DNA of 64,000 bases from Bretschneidera sinensis (GCA_023935145.1 CM043699.1:61980138-62044137); one strand, 5' to 3'. Positions 11,271-23,486 are shown, counted from the stretch's first letter. The notes: generated by a model from the sequence alone, not told the origin. Translations and numbers: made by a program.

Positions 11271-12598
11271 TATTGTCAATTATTTAACTACTAAGGTTTT
11301 TACTCCAGGTATGACCAATCAAGAAAAGAAGTGATTGATATCTATGTCTAGACACTACCATTGGGATGACCCCTACTTATTCAAATTTTGTCCCGATCAA
11401 ATCATCAGAAGGTGTGTGTCAGAGGAGGAGCATTTGAGCTTATAACAACATTGCCATACGTTTGCTTGTGGAGGACATTTTGGGGCCAAGAGAACATCTC
11501 TTAAGGTATTACAATCTGATTTTTATTTGCCTAATTTGTTTAAATATACCTTCTCATTTTACAGCTCACGTGATAGATGCCAGCGGACAGGTAATATCTC
11601 GTCCCGAAATCAGATGCCTTTACAAAATATTCATATAGTAGAACTTTTTGATGTATGGGGCATTGATTTCATGGGTCCATTTCCTAACTCCTACGGTTAT
11701 TTATATATTCTTGTGGGTGTGGATTATGTGCCCAAATGGGTTGAGGTTGTCCCCTCAAAGACTAATGATCAAAAAGTGGTTGTGAAATTTCTACAGGATA
11801 ATATCTTTACCTGATTTGGGACTCCAAGAGCAATCATCAGTGATGGAGGCAGCCACTTTCATCATCACTCTTTTGCCGTACTAATAAGAAAATATGGGAT
11901 TACCCATAAAGTTGGCACTCCATATCATCCTCAGACCAGTGGCCAAGTGGAGATAAGTAACCGAGAGATCAAAGGGATCCTGGAGAGGACTGTGAATCCT
12001 AGTAGGAAGGATTGGTCTTTGCGTCTAAATGATGCTCTAAGAGCATATAGGACAACTTACAAGACACCAATTGGCATGTCTCCATACCGCTTAGTGTTTG
12101 GGAAAGCATGCCATCTGCCGGTGGAGTTAGAGCATTGAGCATATTGGGCCATAAAACAGTTCAATTTTGATATGAAAAGGAAGTTGCACTTAAATAAGAT
12201 GAAAGAATTAAGATATGATGCATATGAGAATGACAAGCTCTACAAAAAAAAGGATAAAAGCCTATCATGATAGACAACTGGTACAGAGAGAGTTTCATGT
12301 GGGACAGAAAATGTTGCTCTACAACTCAAGATTAAGACTGTTCCCAGACAAACTAAAGTCCTGATGGTCTGGCCCTTATGTGGTCATAAAGGTCTTTACT
12401 CATGGTGCTTTGGAAATCCATGGCTCCAACGGTAATCAGACATTTACAATAAATGGACACAGAGTCAAGCCATACCTTGAAATCAACTTGCCACCAAGAG
12501 ATAAAGATTTGGCACTTCAAACTGTCGAGTATGCAGCAGAGTCAAGAGCACTTGAGTCACATGACGTGGACTTTAAGTGCCCCTTTCCAAGAGAGTAG
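11271..12598 (+). pseudogene. Integrase of Athila element A
   Basis: The zinc-binding N-terminal part is recognisable but damaged (H...[10 protein letters not shown] near 11450-11500, with stops). The core shows [10 protein letters not shown] (first D, about 11660), S-D-G-G-S-H-F (second D, about 11840) and a conserved G-Q-V-E segment (11940-11952). The segment [15 protein letters not shown] follows. The C-terminal part at 12380-12598 ends with a stop at 12596. Stops near 11812 and 12138 and a frameshift near 12250 inactivate it. Confidence 0.9.
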
Positions 12599-13466
12599 CA
12601 TTGAAGCTACTAAAGAGAGTGCTTGAGCAGTTCAGACTTTGATAAACGTGCAGCTCAAGCGCCTCTATTGACATCAGTGGTACTGAGGACACTGAGTACG
12701 GTAAGGTTTTATTTTTGTTAATTGTTCTCATTATTTTTCATTTTTTAGTCCTTTATATAGTTTATTTGATTATCAGCACTTTCTACCCTTGCGATCGAGC
12801 GCACTACATAGTGTGCTCGAGCGCACTCTCACTCCACGCTCTATAGCGCGTGAGCACACCACACCAACGAACATGCATGTGCACAAGTGCGATCGAGTGC
12901 ATTTTAAAATGCGATGGAGCGCACTCGAGGCAAAACTCACGTGCGTATTATAAGTCAGATTGTCTCTCCCTCACAACCACGCTCAATCGCACGCTCTCTC
13001 TCTCTCTCACTCTCACTCACCCATAAACACTCACCCGCAACACTCTCACCAACGCTCACCACCACTCTCACCACCCATCACCATCACCCTGCCACCACAA
13101 AACGCCACCTCCCCCACCGTACGGTACATAGCTTTGCTTTATTTTTTTTTACTTCTTACACTCCGTTTCCCATTTCCCCCAAAACATTGCATATATAAAT
13201 CGGATTTTCATACATTTTAACCAAAATTATTTGCATATACACTTGATTTTCTCATTCTATGGTTGTTTTGGGCGAATTGTAGGGGGTTAGAACAATTTCA
13301 GAATCCTCTCATTGAGACTGGTTTTTAGGTTGCTCACAACCTGTTTGATCATTTGCCTGACTTAGTGCACTCAAGTGCAAGGCATCTGTGATCGAACGCA
13401 ATACAACAGTGCGATCAAGCGCACATCAGTGTGATCGAGTGCAATTTGGACATAAACTTACCCAGG
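12599..13466 (+). other. Spacer between pol and the downstream ORF of element A
   Basis: This noncoding spacer holds repeats of the GCGATCGAGCGCA word (12785-12935 and 13380-13445) and a CT/CA-rich low-complexity stretch at 12990-13090. Two overlapping open frames in the latter are low-complexity artefacts (serine-leucine-histidine runs). Confidence 0.6.
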
Positions 13467-14650
13467 ATGCCTAAACAGACAGCCTCCACCTCCCGTGCCT
13501 CCGACAATCGTACCCAGTCATCTCAGCCCAGTTTCAAACAATGAGAGAATTTGTTCAAAACTACATTCAACATTGATGCTGACTTCAAGAGCTTGGAAGC
13601 CACTCGATGGGCGGTTCAAGAATTTAAGAACTCGGGGATTGAAGAGGTTGTTCAAGCCTATTTGTTCTACTGCCTACACCCAGTTTGTGGTCCAGTTCTA
13701 TAAGAACTTATCATTCGACTGCAATAGATTGGGGGTTTTATCTTCATCGGTCCAGCGCAAGTTTATAGAGGCGACCTCTGCTGATATAGCTGCTACTCTT
13801 CACTATTGAGATGAGTCCCCTCCCGAGGACACCCAGATGAAGGAGCAGCCGAAGTCCTTTCCCTTGTCCTCCATCATTAAGGACATATATGCTGGCTAGT
13901 TTACCGATCTACACAAAAATACTGGGAGACGGTCCAAGTTGCCTCCACAACTCTGGCTCGTGGATTCTATCCTTCAGCGGATGTGTGCTCATTGGGGCAC
14001 AAGACCCAGAGGAGGGACTAGTTTCTACAGGCCTTATATGCATTCCACCATGCCCATTGGTCTTCCATTGCGGCTGTCATATGGAGCTAACTCCATAAGT
14101 TCTAGGACCACGTCTATGGCTGCCAGACCACCACGATGAATGTATGGGGGCTCCCCTTCCCGTTCCTCTTCAGCTACATCTTTAAGAAGAAAGGGATCAA
14201 GGGCTCCTCCATTGATGGACTGGTGAGTGACCACCCATTCTTTGGGAAGAGTCAGTGGGCCTTAAGCCAGTTGCACATGCCTAGAGGACCCCGAGGGCAT
14301 GTACCTGCTGCTGAGTGAGTCGAGGATGATCCCAAGGAGACCGAGCACCCCACAGCGAGCCATATTTGGGTAGAGGACTATCCAGATATGGAGCCCATTG
14401 AGTACCAGCACATTCTAGAGGAGATGTCCTCTTTTCAACGTGAGCTCTCTGACATTCACATGGAGGATAGGGAGGCGACATTACTAGTGCATCAGTGCAT
14501 CGATGGCTTGGAGGCACCCTTCTAGAGGCAGGAGGCAATACTCTAGGCCATTCTTGATCGACTACCTCCCGCCCCTGGCACCTCATCGATTACACCACCT
14601 AGAGACTAGCAGTGAGAGAGATGCACCGTCTGGCTGAAGACATAAAACTT
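13467..14650 (+). pseudogene. Extra ORF downstream of pol (plant transposon protein domain)
   Basis: It starts at an ATG at 13467. The segment with F-V-V-Q-F-Y-K-N-L and V-Q-R-K-F-I-E-A-T resembles the putative plant transposon protein domain found in extra ORFs of Athila and Tat elements (older papers call the Athila version env-like). A second fairly open stretch at 14136-14318 keeps a hydrophobic aromatic segment. Stops and frame changes are frequent throughout. The function of this ORF is not established in any element; membrane or envelope function is not supported by what I can read here. Confidence 0.6.
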
Positions 14651-16027
14651 AGCGGTCATGGGAGGCACCCCACAGCATATCCTTTTATTTTTAGTATTTG
14701 TTTTCACATTTATTGTTTGTATTTACTTTTATAACTGTTTATTATTAGTGTCTCTTGTTTTTTGGTATTATGTTTGTTTTTCTTTTTCAGGGACATAGTG
14801 AGTGCATCAAGTTCAAGTTTGGGGGTGTGCTACGAGCCATGCCAGCCATCTAGTTCTCCATCTCCCAAGTCAGATCTTTCCATGTCACTCACACATTGGG
14901 GACAATGTGTGTCTTAAGTTTGGGGGTATGAGAGACACATTCACACACTCTGTCCCAGTTTTTTAGTATTCTTGAAAAGATAAATGCATGTTCATATTGT
15001 TCTGAAATTTTTCGTTAATTTAAAACAAATATTATGATAAACTTCATCAGTAAGCTTAAAATCTAGAACACATGGTCTAATAATAAAGTTTTAAAAGTTT
15101 AATTACTTACTTCAAGGCATTTAAGAATTCACAAGTTTGATCTAAATCTGACACGAGCACATTAGCACAGAATTGTGTGGGGTATGACATATAATTGTTA
15201 TGTATATGTTTCTATAGCATAACTGTAATCGGATAACTTATTAGAAGAATACTAAAAAATGTTTATTGCTCAAAAAGAGAAAATAAAATGCTCCTAATGA
15301 TCATTAAATAAACTTCCACTGAGTAACTGGACCTCTTGCCTCAGTAAGTAGTGAGTGTTCACGTCAAAAGGTGGGAATTATGCACATAATGATCATTAAA
15401 TAAAGTTTCCACTGAGTAACTGGACCTCTTGCCTCAGTAAGCAGTGAGTGTTCACGTCAAAAGGTGGGAATTTTGCTTGGTAGCATTAAGACCAGTTAGT
15501 TTCGTAGCCTTTTTGACTCGAGTTTGTCAGTCCTTAGGGGTGTCTTTACACCTAATACCCTAAAACCATCTAGTTTGGGAGTCATGGGCTAAAAAATCGC
15601 TACATGGGTTAATTAGAAAGCTTAAGGGAACTCAACAAGGCAAAAATCTCATAGTAAAAGAAAAAAGAAAGAAATAAAACTATGCTATTATCGTTCATTC
15701 TAATAGGAAATTCGATGAATGTTAAGACACCAAAACACTATACATTGGAGTTATTTAGAAGCTTCATCTTTTATGTGCTAATTCACCACACACTAAGTCA
15801 GACTTGTGATGCCTTAAATCAGCATTGTGTAAGTAATTAGAATTTAAAACTCTTATTCATTGCGAAGATGTGTTTACATTTTTAGCCTACTCATGAACAA
15901 ATATCATGGGTTTGTGCAACCCAAATTTTTAGATATCATAAATGATAAATTTATCTTTCATATTGTTTTTCAGTTAGTTTTTCGTTTTGTATTGCTAAGG
16001 GACTAGCAATATGCAAGTTTGGGGCTG
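14651..16027 (+). other. 3' noncoding region of element A with polypurine tracts and a direct repeat
   Basis: The interval contains three AAGTTTGGGG-type purine tracts, near 14815, 14917 and 16013-16024; the last abuts the 3' LTR and is the expected plus-strand primer. A direct repeat with a period of about 92 bp lies at 15295-15480. The same repeat occurs, inverted, in element C at about 49560-49745. The rest shows no coding signal. Confidence 0.75.
15295..15480 (+). repeat. Two-copy direct repeat of about 92 bp
   Basis: Both copies run from AATGATCATTAAATAAA through a CCACTGAGTAACTGGACCTC core to AAAAGGTGGGAATT. The copies differ at only a few positions. TGATCA at the start and the GAGTAACT/CAGTAAG parts could form short hairpins. 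Confidence 0.85.
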
Positions 16028-17310
16028 TGATAAGTGCTTAAATATTCATATTAAATATTTAAGCCCTTAATTTACTGATGTTATGCTCTTTACTTACGTA
16101 TTTTAGAATATTCTACTTCATTTTTGTGTTTTCTGTGTTTTTATAGGTTCTTGGAGAAAAGATAGCATTTTGGAACTCTAAGGAAGAAAACTGGAAAACC
16201 TGGAAGCAACCAAGTGCGATCGAGCACAGAAGAGTGTGATCGAGCGTACAAGCACTCGTGTGCACACATAAAAGGCTCGAGCGCAACCCTGCACTCGAGC
16301 GTAAAAGCATGGAATCGTGCACACGCGTGCAATAAAAAGGCAGAGCCAGTTTTGGAAAGAATAGCTCGGGTCTTGTTTTGGAAATTAGGGTTTCGAGATG
16401 TCTTTAGAACCTTAAAAATAGACCTGTAAAACACAGAAACAACACTTTTTATCTTCTTTTCAATTGTAAGCTTTGGAGATGAATTAACGACTCTTCTCCA
16501 CAGTATTTTTAGGGTTTATTATTTTCTACTTATTTTATGTTATGATGATGTTTAGCATAACAAGCATGTGTGACTAACTTCTTAATAGGGATCGATTGAA
16601 GCCCTAATTATGCTTTTCCATATATGAGTATTGTTGCCTTTGCAAATAGCTGTGTTATGATGCTTTAATTGTTTAATGCTTGTTTTATTGAATTCCTCAT
16701 ATGTGTTTGTCTGATCAACGTATGCATGTGGTATGGATTAGTTAGTTAGATCAATTTGGATGATTGAGTCTTAGGTTTGACAATAGTAACAAAAGAAATC
16801 CACATCAGGTTCTTGGGTTAATCAACATGGGAAACCGGGAGTATACACCATACCCTAGGTCTCATTTGGTTGTCGATTTCCACAAATCTTATGCTCTCTT
16901 AAGGAACAACTCAGTATACACCATGCTGAATCCTTTAAGAGAGAGAATAGTTAGAGTATACACCATGCCTAACTCGTTGCTTAGGGAGATCAATAGCTTA
17001 AGGAGTGGACCAAGCCCATAGGTTGACAAACATTAGGTATTCATGGTAGGGCTAGAGCATTGGCACATTACTTGTTGGGAAAGTATGATTAGTGGTGGAT
17101 ATCAAAGCCCTATGTTCTTATCATTATCAATCTAAACTCAATATTTATTTCTATCATTTTATATTGTGAAACTAATCCTAAAGTGAAATTTACCAATCCA
17201 TGTGGAGATGATCTTGCATTTGCACACTATGTTACTGTTGACCTTGTGCACTTACAAGTAAAACAACTTCGATTATTTGCTTATTAATTTAGGTAGATAA
17301 TTGCACAACA
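16028..17310 (+). repeat. 3' LTR of Athila element A
   Basis: It starts TGATAAGTGC and ends TTGCACAACA. It aligns along its length to the 5' LTR with scattered substitutions and small indels. The TATA box of the 5' LTR is altered here to TTAAAAATA (16412-16420). The GATCGAGC motif cluster is kept at 16214-16330. Confidence 0.93.
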
Positions 17311-17562
17311 CTTACATCTAATTCATTTATCTTGTGTTTCAAGGAGAAATTATTTTGTAATGTCCTACTTTTTCACATTTAAAGCAATATGAAGATCTCT
17401 TTTTTATTTACTTTTCTCCTTATAAATATTTTGGGTCTTTCATTTTATGCTTTATTGAAAATTTTCATATTGATGCTTTTAGATCTTTTAAATTTATTGC
17501 TCTTTTGTTTTCTTGAGGGAACTAGGAATGATTCATACCCGTATTGACTATAGAAAGATCTC
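17311..17562 (-). pseudogene. Endogenous pararetrovirus coat protein, zinc-knuckle segment
   Basis: This 252-bp island between elements A and B reads on the minus strand as a lysine-rich stretch followed by a decayed zinc-knuckle region and K-H-K-I-N-E-L. That is the basic, nucleic-acid-binding part of a caulimovirid coat protein. Its right end abuts the target duplication of B (atctc) and its left end that of A (cttac). It therefore joins the viral sequence at 26267 on one side with that at 5608 on the other. Confidence 0.65.
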
Positions 17563-18973
17563 TGATGCGATGAAATTTACACTAGCAAGTGCACTAATCG
17601 TTCAAGTAATAAAATGATGAGTAAATATCGTTCCCAATGAGGACTGAACAAGTACTACAGAAATTATGACTCAACTCTTACTGTTATTTGAGCAAACGAA
17701 TAATTGTCGGAGAAAAGGTTACTAACAATTAACTAAAGAGAAAAACAGAACACAATATTAAATAACAGAAGATTTGCACACTTTGGAATGAAGACTCTTA
17801 TGAACTAACGTGCTAAGGACTCGACTTCACCTAAACCATAATTGACAAGAGTTTTGAATGGATAAGTTTAGTTTGCTATGTTTTTCAATATGGTAGAATC
17901 CTCAATAAATTGGTTATCCTTATTCAGGTCTAACCACAATCTCAAGAATCATCAACTTCAAATATCCATATTCCAGGTCTATTCTAGATTAATTCAACTT
18001 AAGAAGCACTACGTTCAACGGAATTCCTTTCAGTTAAATCTCCCTATTCGGTTACAGTTTAAACAAACCACATGAACTTCCTAGAATCCCTATTCGATTA
18101 CTCCTATTTCATTCATGGCATGTTTTACCCTGGGTTTGCATAGATAACAATCCAACATCATATTTAATAATTCAACCATTCATAAAAGCATAGCTTCTCT
18201 ATTCGACACATCACCATGCCTCAAGAAGGAATCAATAATAAACAGCATTAAGAACAATAAAACACACTCTTTGAAAAACAAAGCAAATTCCAATTTATCC
18301 AAATAGCACTCATGACATAGGTTTAGGATCCATCTATCCTCAACACAAAAATATCTACTCCATAATAATATTCAAACAACCCATGTTCATATTATAAAAC
18401 ATCAACATAGCTAGATAAGAATAATACAAAATCGGAGAAGAATGATTTAAAAGCTTAATGCGTAGCCTCCCGGAGTGTTTCTAACTCTCCTTTTGCGTCT
18501 CCTCTCCTTCAAATTCTGTTTTCTTCTTCTACGGCCACTCTCTCCTCCCTTGTTCAGCTAGGGTTTCTATTTATAACATTTAAAATTTGTGGGCTGACGC
18601 TGCAGCGCCAAGACACATTTCAAACCCTTTTCTGGCGCTGCAGCTCCAACTTTCCAGCGCTGCAGCGCCAACTTTCTGTCCAAATTCCTCTCTTTTTGCC
18701 AGCTACCAGTGCTACAACGCCAACATCCCAGCGCTGCAGCCTTGAGTTTCTATCTCCTTCAGGCATTTTTCCCTTCCAGTGCTCCAGCAAGTGTCTGCAT
18801 AGAAGATTTCCAAGACTTAGCATTGATCATTCAACTAAAACAGCTTATTAGTGAAATAAGATAGACTAAACTCAAATTGCTAAAAACACATGCAACATAA
18901 TTCTAATGCTTAAGATCAACACCAAAAATGTGCCTAAAAGCAGTATAATAACATGATTTATTCAGAGTTATCA
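17563..18973 (-). repeat. 3' LTR of element B
   Basis: On the plus strand it runs from TGATGCGATG to AGAGTTATCA. Minus-strand TATAAATA is at 18569-18576. Directly upstream of it (18597-18790) lies a cluster of AGCGCTGCAGCGCC-type palindromes. It lacks about 24 bp of that cluster present in the 5' LTR and differs from it at roughly 5% of positions. Confidence 0.93.
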
Positions 18974-18989
18974 CACCCCCAAACTTACG
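18974..18989 (-). other. Polypurine tract of element B
   Basis: The minus strand reads GTAAGTTTGGGGGTG immediately before the 3' LTR. It is the expected primer for plus-strand DNA synthesis and the same type as in elements A and C. Confidence 0.8.
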
Positions 18990-19697
18990 TTTTTGCTAGT
19001 CCTTGAGCAAACTAGAACAAAATTCTATGCACACACATCCTAAGAGTGCGGGATGCTTTGATTAGATTTGATATAACATGCCTCAAAGATTGCATATAAA
19101 TTATAAAGCAAGAAAACTTTCCAAATGCTGCTAAAGTCTAGAATTTCAAATTTATTGCTAACTTTATCTTACATCAAATTCTTAAAACGTGTGTGTGTGT
19201 AACACCTTTATAAACTTAATCGTTTCATCACTCTGATCGGTTTATGCAAGCAGGTAGGTTAATTCCAATCTTTCAAAATCCATAAGCTTGCTTTTCACAC
19301 CACTCTCCACTAATGTAGGCCATGACAATACCCGAGATCACTAGGACTTTATTCAGCTTATAACTTTGGCTAAGGTTAAGGTATGGTAAAAGATTGATTT
19401 GAGGCTCACATTATCTTAAGCACATCAACCAATAACAATTTTATTTCAAACTTTCCCTCAGTTATCATGGAATACCTCCAATACTTTTGCTATTATCACA
19501 TCTTCTTCTTCTTCTTCTCCTCTTATTTTTTTTTTCTCATATGCTTGTACTATAGTAGCACCAGTCTTTATTTTCATGTGCATTAATGAAACTACAACAT
19601 AGCATGTACATGACGATCAAGCACGGCTTTGCCAGCTGCCTGTGATAGGTAGAATACAACTTGATCAAATAGTTCGTGTGGTAAACTTTTTAACTTC
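18990..19697 (-). other. 3' noncoding region of element B
   Basis: No gene is visible. There is a short (TTC)n tract near 19501-19520 and a GT run at 19190-19200. Confidence 0.6.
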
Positions 19698-19698
19698 G

Positions 19699-22530
19699 AT
19701 CTTTCCCTTGGTCACTCTCGATGGGAAATATGTGATATTTATCATAGCCAAGCGAAGACCGCTTTGTCTTACTCAATCCTCTGCCACCACTTAAGAGAAT
19801 AGTCCATTCATTAATCAATGAGCTCATAGGTGAAAGGTAGAGTTGTAGCATTTTTTTTTTCATGTTTCTTTTTCTTTGAAAAAGAAATAAGTTAGATGAT
19901 TGGGTGACAAAACAATAGATATCCAAGCTCAAAAGGGGAAAACCTAAGGATAATCACATATCAAGGGTTGGCCAGAAAGGCTCAAACTTTCCAAACATGG
20001 CCTGGATCCTTTCTTTGGTACAGTACTACCTAAGATTTCGCCTCGAGTGGTCTTCAAACAAGTTCTAGAGTCCAAGAGATCACAAGACTACACTGCTCAC
20101 ATAAACGCTCTCCGAAACAGTAAGACAACAAAGTGCTTAGATGTAAATCCTCATTGTGTTCAAAGAGTTCGATGTAAAATAAATCCAACAACAAATTTAA
20201 GCACACAGACAAACACAACATTTTTCAAATTTCCAATGGCTATAATCAAGTCAATCTATTTTTCATCATCGGCGAAATCAAAATCAACCAACAGAAAATA
20301 CTCAGATAAAATAAACAAAAAATAACTAGAAACATGAGCAGCACACAACACTCAAATAAAGTTCCCACCCCCAAACTTAAATGATACATTGTCCGCAATG
20401 TATAAAATTTGAATTATAAAGTAAGAGAAAGGAACTCCCTTGATTAGTCGGAACCTGAATCAATTGCCTCGTCAATGTCCTCATCCTCCAGATCATTGCT
20501 ATGACCAGGATATGGTGGTGCAATGAGGGAAGAAGGTTGAATTTTAGTGATTTGGAGAGAGAGAGGTGCTAGGAATCAAACTTTGAATTGACCTAACAGT
20601 GGAAAAGTTGTTTATTTAAAAACTCAGTGTGCGACTTGGCGCTGCAGCGCCAACTTCCCAGTGCTGCAGCGCTGAATCTCTGGTCTGATCAGTGCTGCAG
20701 CACCCAAAGTGTATGGCTGCAGCGCGGAGTCTCCGTCCTGACTTCAATCAATTCCTGAAAATAAAACAACAATAACCCATTTTAAAACAATAAAAACTTA
20801 ACTAACAGATAAATCAAACAAAACAAAAAATATAAACACACAAAACAAATTCAAAAGGCAAGAAAAATAAAAAACAAAATGTTAGTTCTAATTTATAGTC
20901 TTTAGCTTGACTTTCTGATTTATGGCTCTTGGAGAATGGTTGTGGACGATTGAGGGTCAAACGTCCCCATGATGTAGTGCTTTAATCTGTGACCGCTGAC
21001 CTTGAACGTCTCTTTGTTTTTCTCGTGTCGTAATTCAACGGCACCAAAAGGTGATACACTTATCACGGTGTATGGTCCAGTCCACCGAGATTTCAGCTTT
21101 CCCGAAAATATGTGATCTTTCCCTTGGTCACTCTCGATGGGAAATATGTGATATTTATCATAGCCAAGCGAAGACCGCTTTGTCTTACTCAATCCTCTGC
21201 CACCACTTAAGAGAATAGTCCATTCATTAATCAATGAGCTCATAGGTGAAAGGTAGAGTTGTAGCATTTTTTTTTTCATGTTTCTTTTTCTTTGAAAAAG
21301 AAATAAGTTAGATGATTGGGTGACAAAACAATAGATATCCAAGCTCAAAAGGGGAAAACCTAAGGATAATCACATATCAAGGGTTGGCCAGAAAGGCTCA
21401 AACTTTCCAAACATGGCCTGGATCCTTTCTTTGGTACAGTACTACCTAAGATTTCGCCTCGAGTGGTCTTCAAACAAGTTCTAGAGTCCAAGAGATCACA
21501 AGACTACACTGCTCACATAAACGCTCTCCGAAACAGTAAGACAACAAAGTGCTTAGATGTAAATCCTCATTGTGTTCAAAGAGTTCGATGTAAAATAAAT
21601 CCAACAACAAATTTAAGCACACAGACAAACACAACATTTTTCAAATTTCCAATGGCTATAATCAAGTCAATCTATTTTTCATCATCGGCGAAATCAAAAT
21701 CAACCAACAGAAAATACTCAGATAAAATAAACAAAAAATAACTAGAAACATGAGCAGCACACAACACTCAAATAAAGTTCCCACCCCCAAACTTAAATGA
21801 TACATTGTCCGCAATGTATAAAATTTGAATTATAAAGTAAGAGAAAGGAACTCCCTTGATTAGTCGGAACCTGAATCAATTGCCTCGTCAATGTCCTCAT
21901 CCTCCAGATCATTGCTATGACCAGGATATGGTGGTGCAATGAGGGAAGAAGGTTGAATTTTAGTGATTTGGAGAGAGAGAGGTGCTAGGAATCAAACTTT
22001 GAATTGACCTAACAGTGGAAAAGTTGTTTATTTAAAAACTCAGTGTGCGACTTGGCGCTGCAGCGCCAACTTCCCAGTGCTGCAGCGCTGAATCTCTGGT
22101 CTGATCAGTGCTGCAGCACCCAAAGTGTATGGCTGCAGCGCGGAGTCTCCGTCCTGACTTCAATCAATTCCTGAAAATAAAACAACAATAACCCATTTTA
22201 AAACAATAAAAACTTAACTAACAGATAAATCAAACAAAACAAAAAATATAAACACACAAAACAAATTCAAAAGGCAAGAAAAATAAAAAACAAAATGTTA
22301 GTTCTAATTTATAGTCTTTAGCTTGACTTTCTGATTTATGGCTCTTGGAGAATGGTTGTGGACGATTGAGGGTCAAACGTCCCCATGATGTAGTGCTTTA
22401 ATCTGTGACCGCTGACCTTGAACGTCTCTTTGTTTTTCTCGTGTCGTAATTCAACGGCACCAAAAGGTGATACACTTATCACGGTGTATGGTCCAGTCCA
22501 CCGAGATTTCAGCTTTCCCGAAAATATGTG
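19699..22530 (-). repeat. Exact tandem duplication, unit 1416 bp
   Basis: Copy 1 spans 19699-21114 and copy 2 spans 21115-22530. Wherever I compared them they are identical, including the noncoding parts; the predicted peptides at 20047-20325 and 21463-21741 match residue for residue. Each unit contains the integrase C-terminal remnant, an AGCGCTGCAGCGC cluster (20640-20735 and 22056-22151) and a CACCCCCAAACTTAAA purine tract on the minus strand. Zero divergence contrasts with the roughly 5% between the two LTRs of the same element, so the duplication is much younger than the insertion or is an assembly artefact. Confidence 0.9.
20920..21348 (-). pseudogene. Integrase C-terminal remnant of element B, copy 1 (fused by duplication)
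   Basis: The last 60 or so codons encode G-K-L-K-S-R-W-T-G-P-Y-T-V, the chromodomain-like end of gypsy integrases. The upstream half of this open frame is created by the duplication junction at 21114/21115 and is not integrase. The frame ends with a stop at 20920. Confidence 0.75.
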
Positions 22531-22575
22531 CCTTCTTAGGACTTCCAGCAATCGTTCCTCCATTTTACCTGTCAA
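22336..22575 (-). pseudogene. Integrase C-terminal remnant of element B, copy 2
   Basis: This is the same G-K-L-K-S-R-W-T-G-P-Y segment. Here it is preceded by short sequence linking it to the protease side. Everything between protease and this point (RT, RNase H, integrase core) is missing, which marks the pol deletion near 22530-22830. Confidence 0.75.
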
Positions 22576-22609
22576 CGAAGAAGATATTATAGTAGGGAAA
22601 ATATTTTTC

Positions 22610-23345
22610 TCAATAAGTATATTTCAAATGAGCAAGTAAAGTTTTCAATTCAATTATTATTATTTGTTCTTCTGGCACTTCTTTTCCCATTTTAGACTCC
22701 AAGTTCCTTGCTTCTTCTTGGATGACGAGTTCTTCAGTGGTAGTAGTTCCTGATTCCATGATGCATCTCTCCGAAGTATCTTCATTCTCCTGAAACTCCT
22801 CAATGAGGTTATCAATAATATCCACTTGAAAACAAAAAAAAAGTAGATAAGCTAGAAGGGTATTTCATAATTTTATACATATCAAAAACTACTTGCTCAT
22901 CATTGACTCTTAAAGTCAATTTTCCTTGCTGTACATCAATTAGGGCTCTCCCTATAGCAAGGAATGGACATCCAAGTATAAGAGGTATCTCACGATCCTC
23001 TTCTATGTCGAGAACAATGAAGTCTACAGAGAATATAAATTAATCAACCTTTACCAGTACATCTTCTATAATTCCCCGTGGTCTCTTAATAGATCGATCA
23101 ACTAATTGCAATGACACTGTCGTTGTTTTGACTTCTCCTAATCCAAGTTTCCTGAAAATTGAAAGAGGCATAAGGCTAATACTTGCACCAAGGTCACACA
23201 AAGCTTTATCAAAGAATGAACTTCCCAAAGTGTAGGGTATAGTAAAATTCCCTGGATCTTTCAATTTTGGAGGTAGCTTGTTTTGCAGTATGGCACTGCA
23301 CTCTTTAGTTAACATCACCGTTCCATGTTCCTCAAGCTTCTATTT
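22610..23345 (-). pseudogene. Protease region of element B
   Basis: The frame 23318-23040 encodes K-L-P-P-K-L-K-D-P-G, then L-C-D-L-G-A-S-I-S-L-M-P (the active-site segment as usual in Athila) and R-P-R-G-I-I-E-D-V-L-V-K-V-D. A stop follows, and beyond it D-F-I-V-L-D and P-L-I-L-G. About 180 bp further the pol reading frame is lost. Confidence 0.85.
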
Positions 23346-23486
23346 ATTAAACAAAATTTCCTTTAAAAATTTAGTGTAACTAGGCATCTGTGATAAAGCC
23401 TCTGCAAATGGAATGTTAATATGCGATTTCTTGAAAATCTCTAAAAATTTTGAAAATCGCTTATCTGGTTTTTCTTTCATAAATTT

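Larger units (their letters stand above)
5609..17310 (+). mobile_element. Athila-type Ty3/gypsy retrotransposon A, complete structure
   Basis: The element has two LTRs of about 1.28 kb (5609-6886 and 16028-17310), a primer binding site beginning TGGCGCCGTTG right after the 5' LTR, gag-protease-RT-RNase H-integrase in Ty3/gypsy order, an extra ORF downstream of integrase, and a polypurine tract next to the 3' LTR. The target duplication cttac is perfect (5604-5608 and 17311-17315). The RT N-terminal region (L-P-V-I, A-I-G-W-T-I-A-D-I-K-G-I) is typical of the Athila lineage. Many stops and frameshifts interrupt the coding region, so it is not autonomous now. It sits inside the coat-protein region of the minus-strand pararetrovirus. 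By eye the LTRs differ at roughly 5-7% of positions, so the insertion is not recent. Confidence 0.93.

Noticed and set aside
9028..12598. An intact, currently active Athila polyprotein
   Set aside because: RT is long and well preserved, but stops after RT, in RNase H and in integrase, plus broken gag, rule out autonomy.
12914..13220. Two overlapping frames of about 90 codons
   Set aside because: Low-complexity CT/CA-rich sequence in the noncoding spacer of element A; the peptides have no domain.
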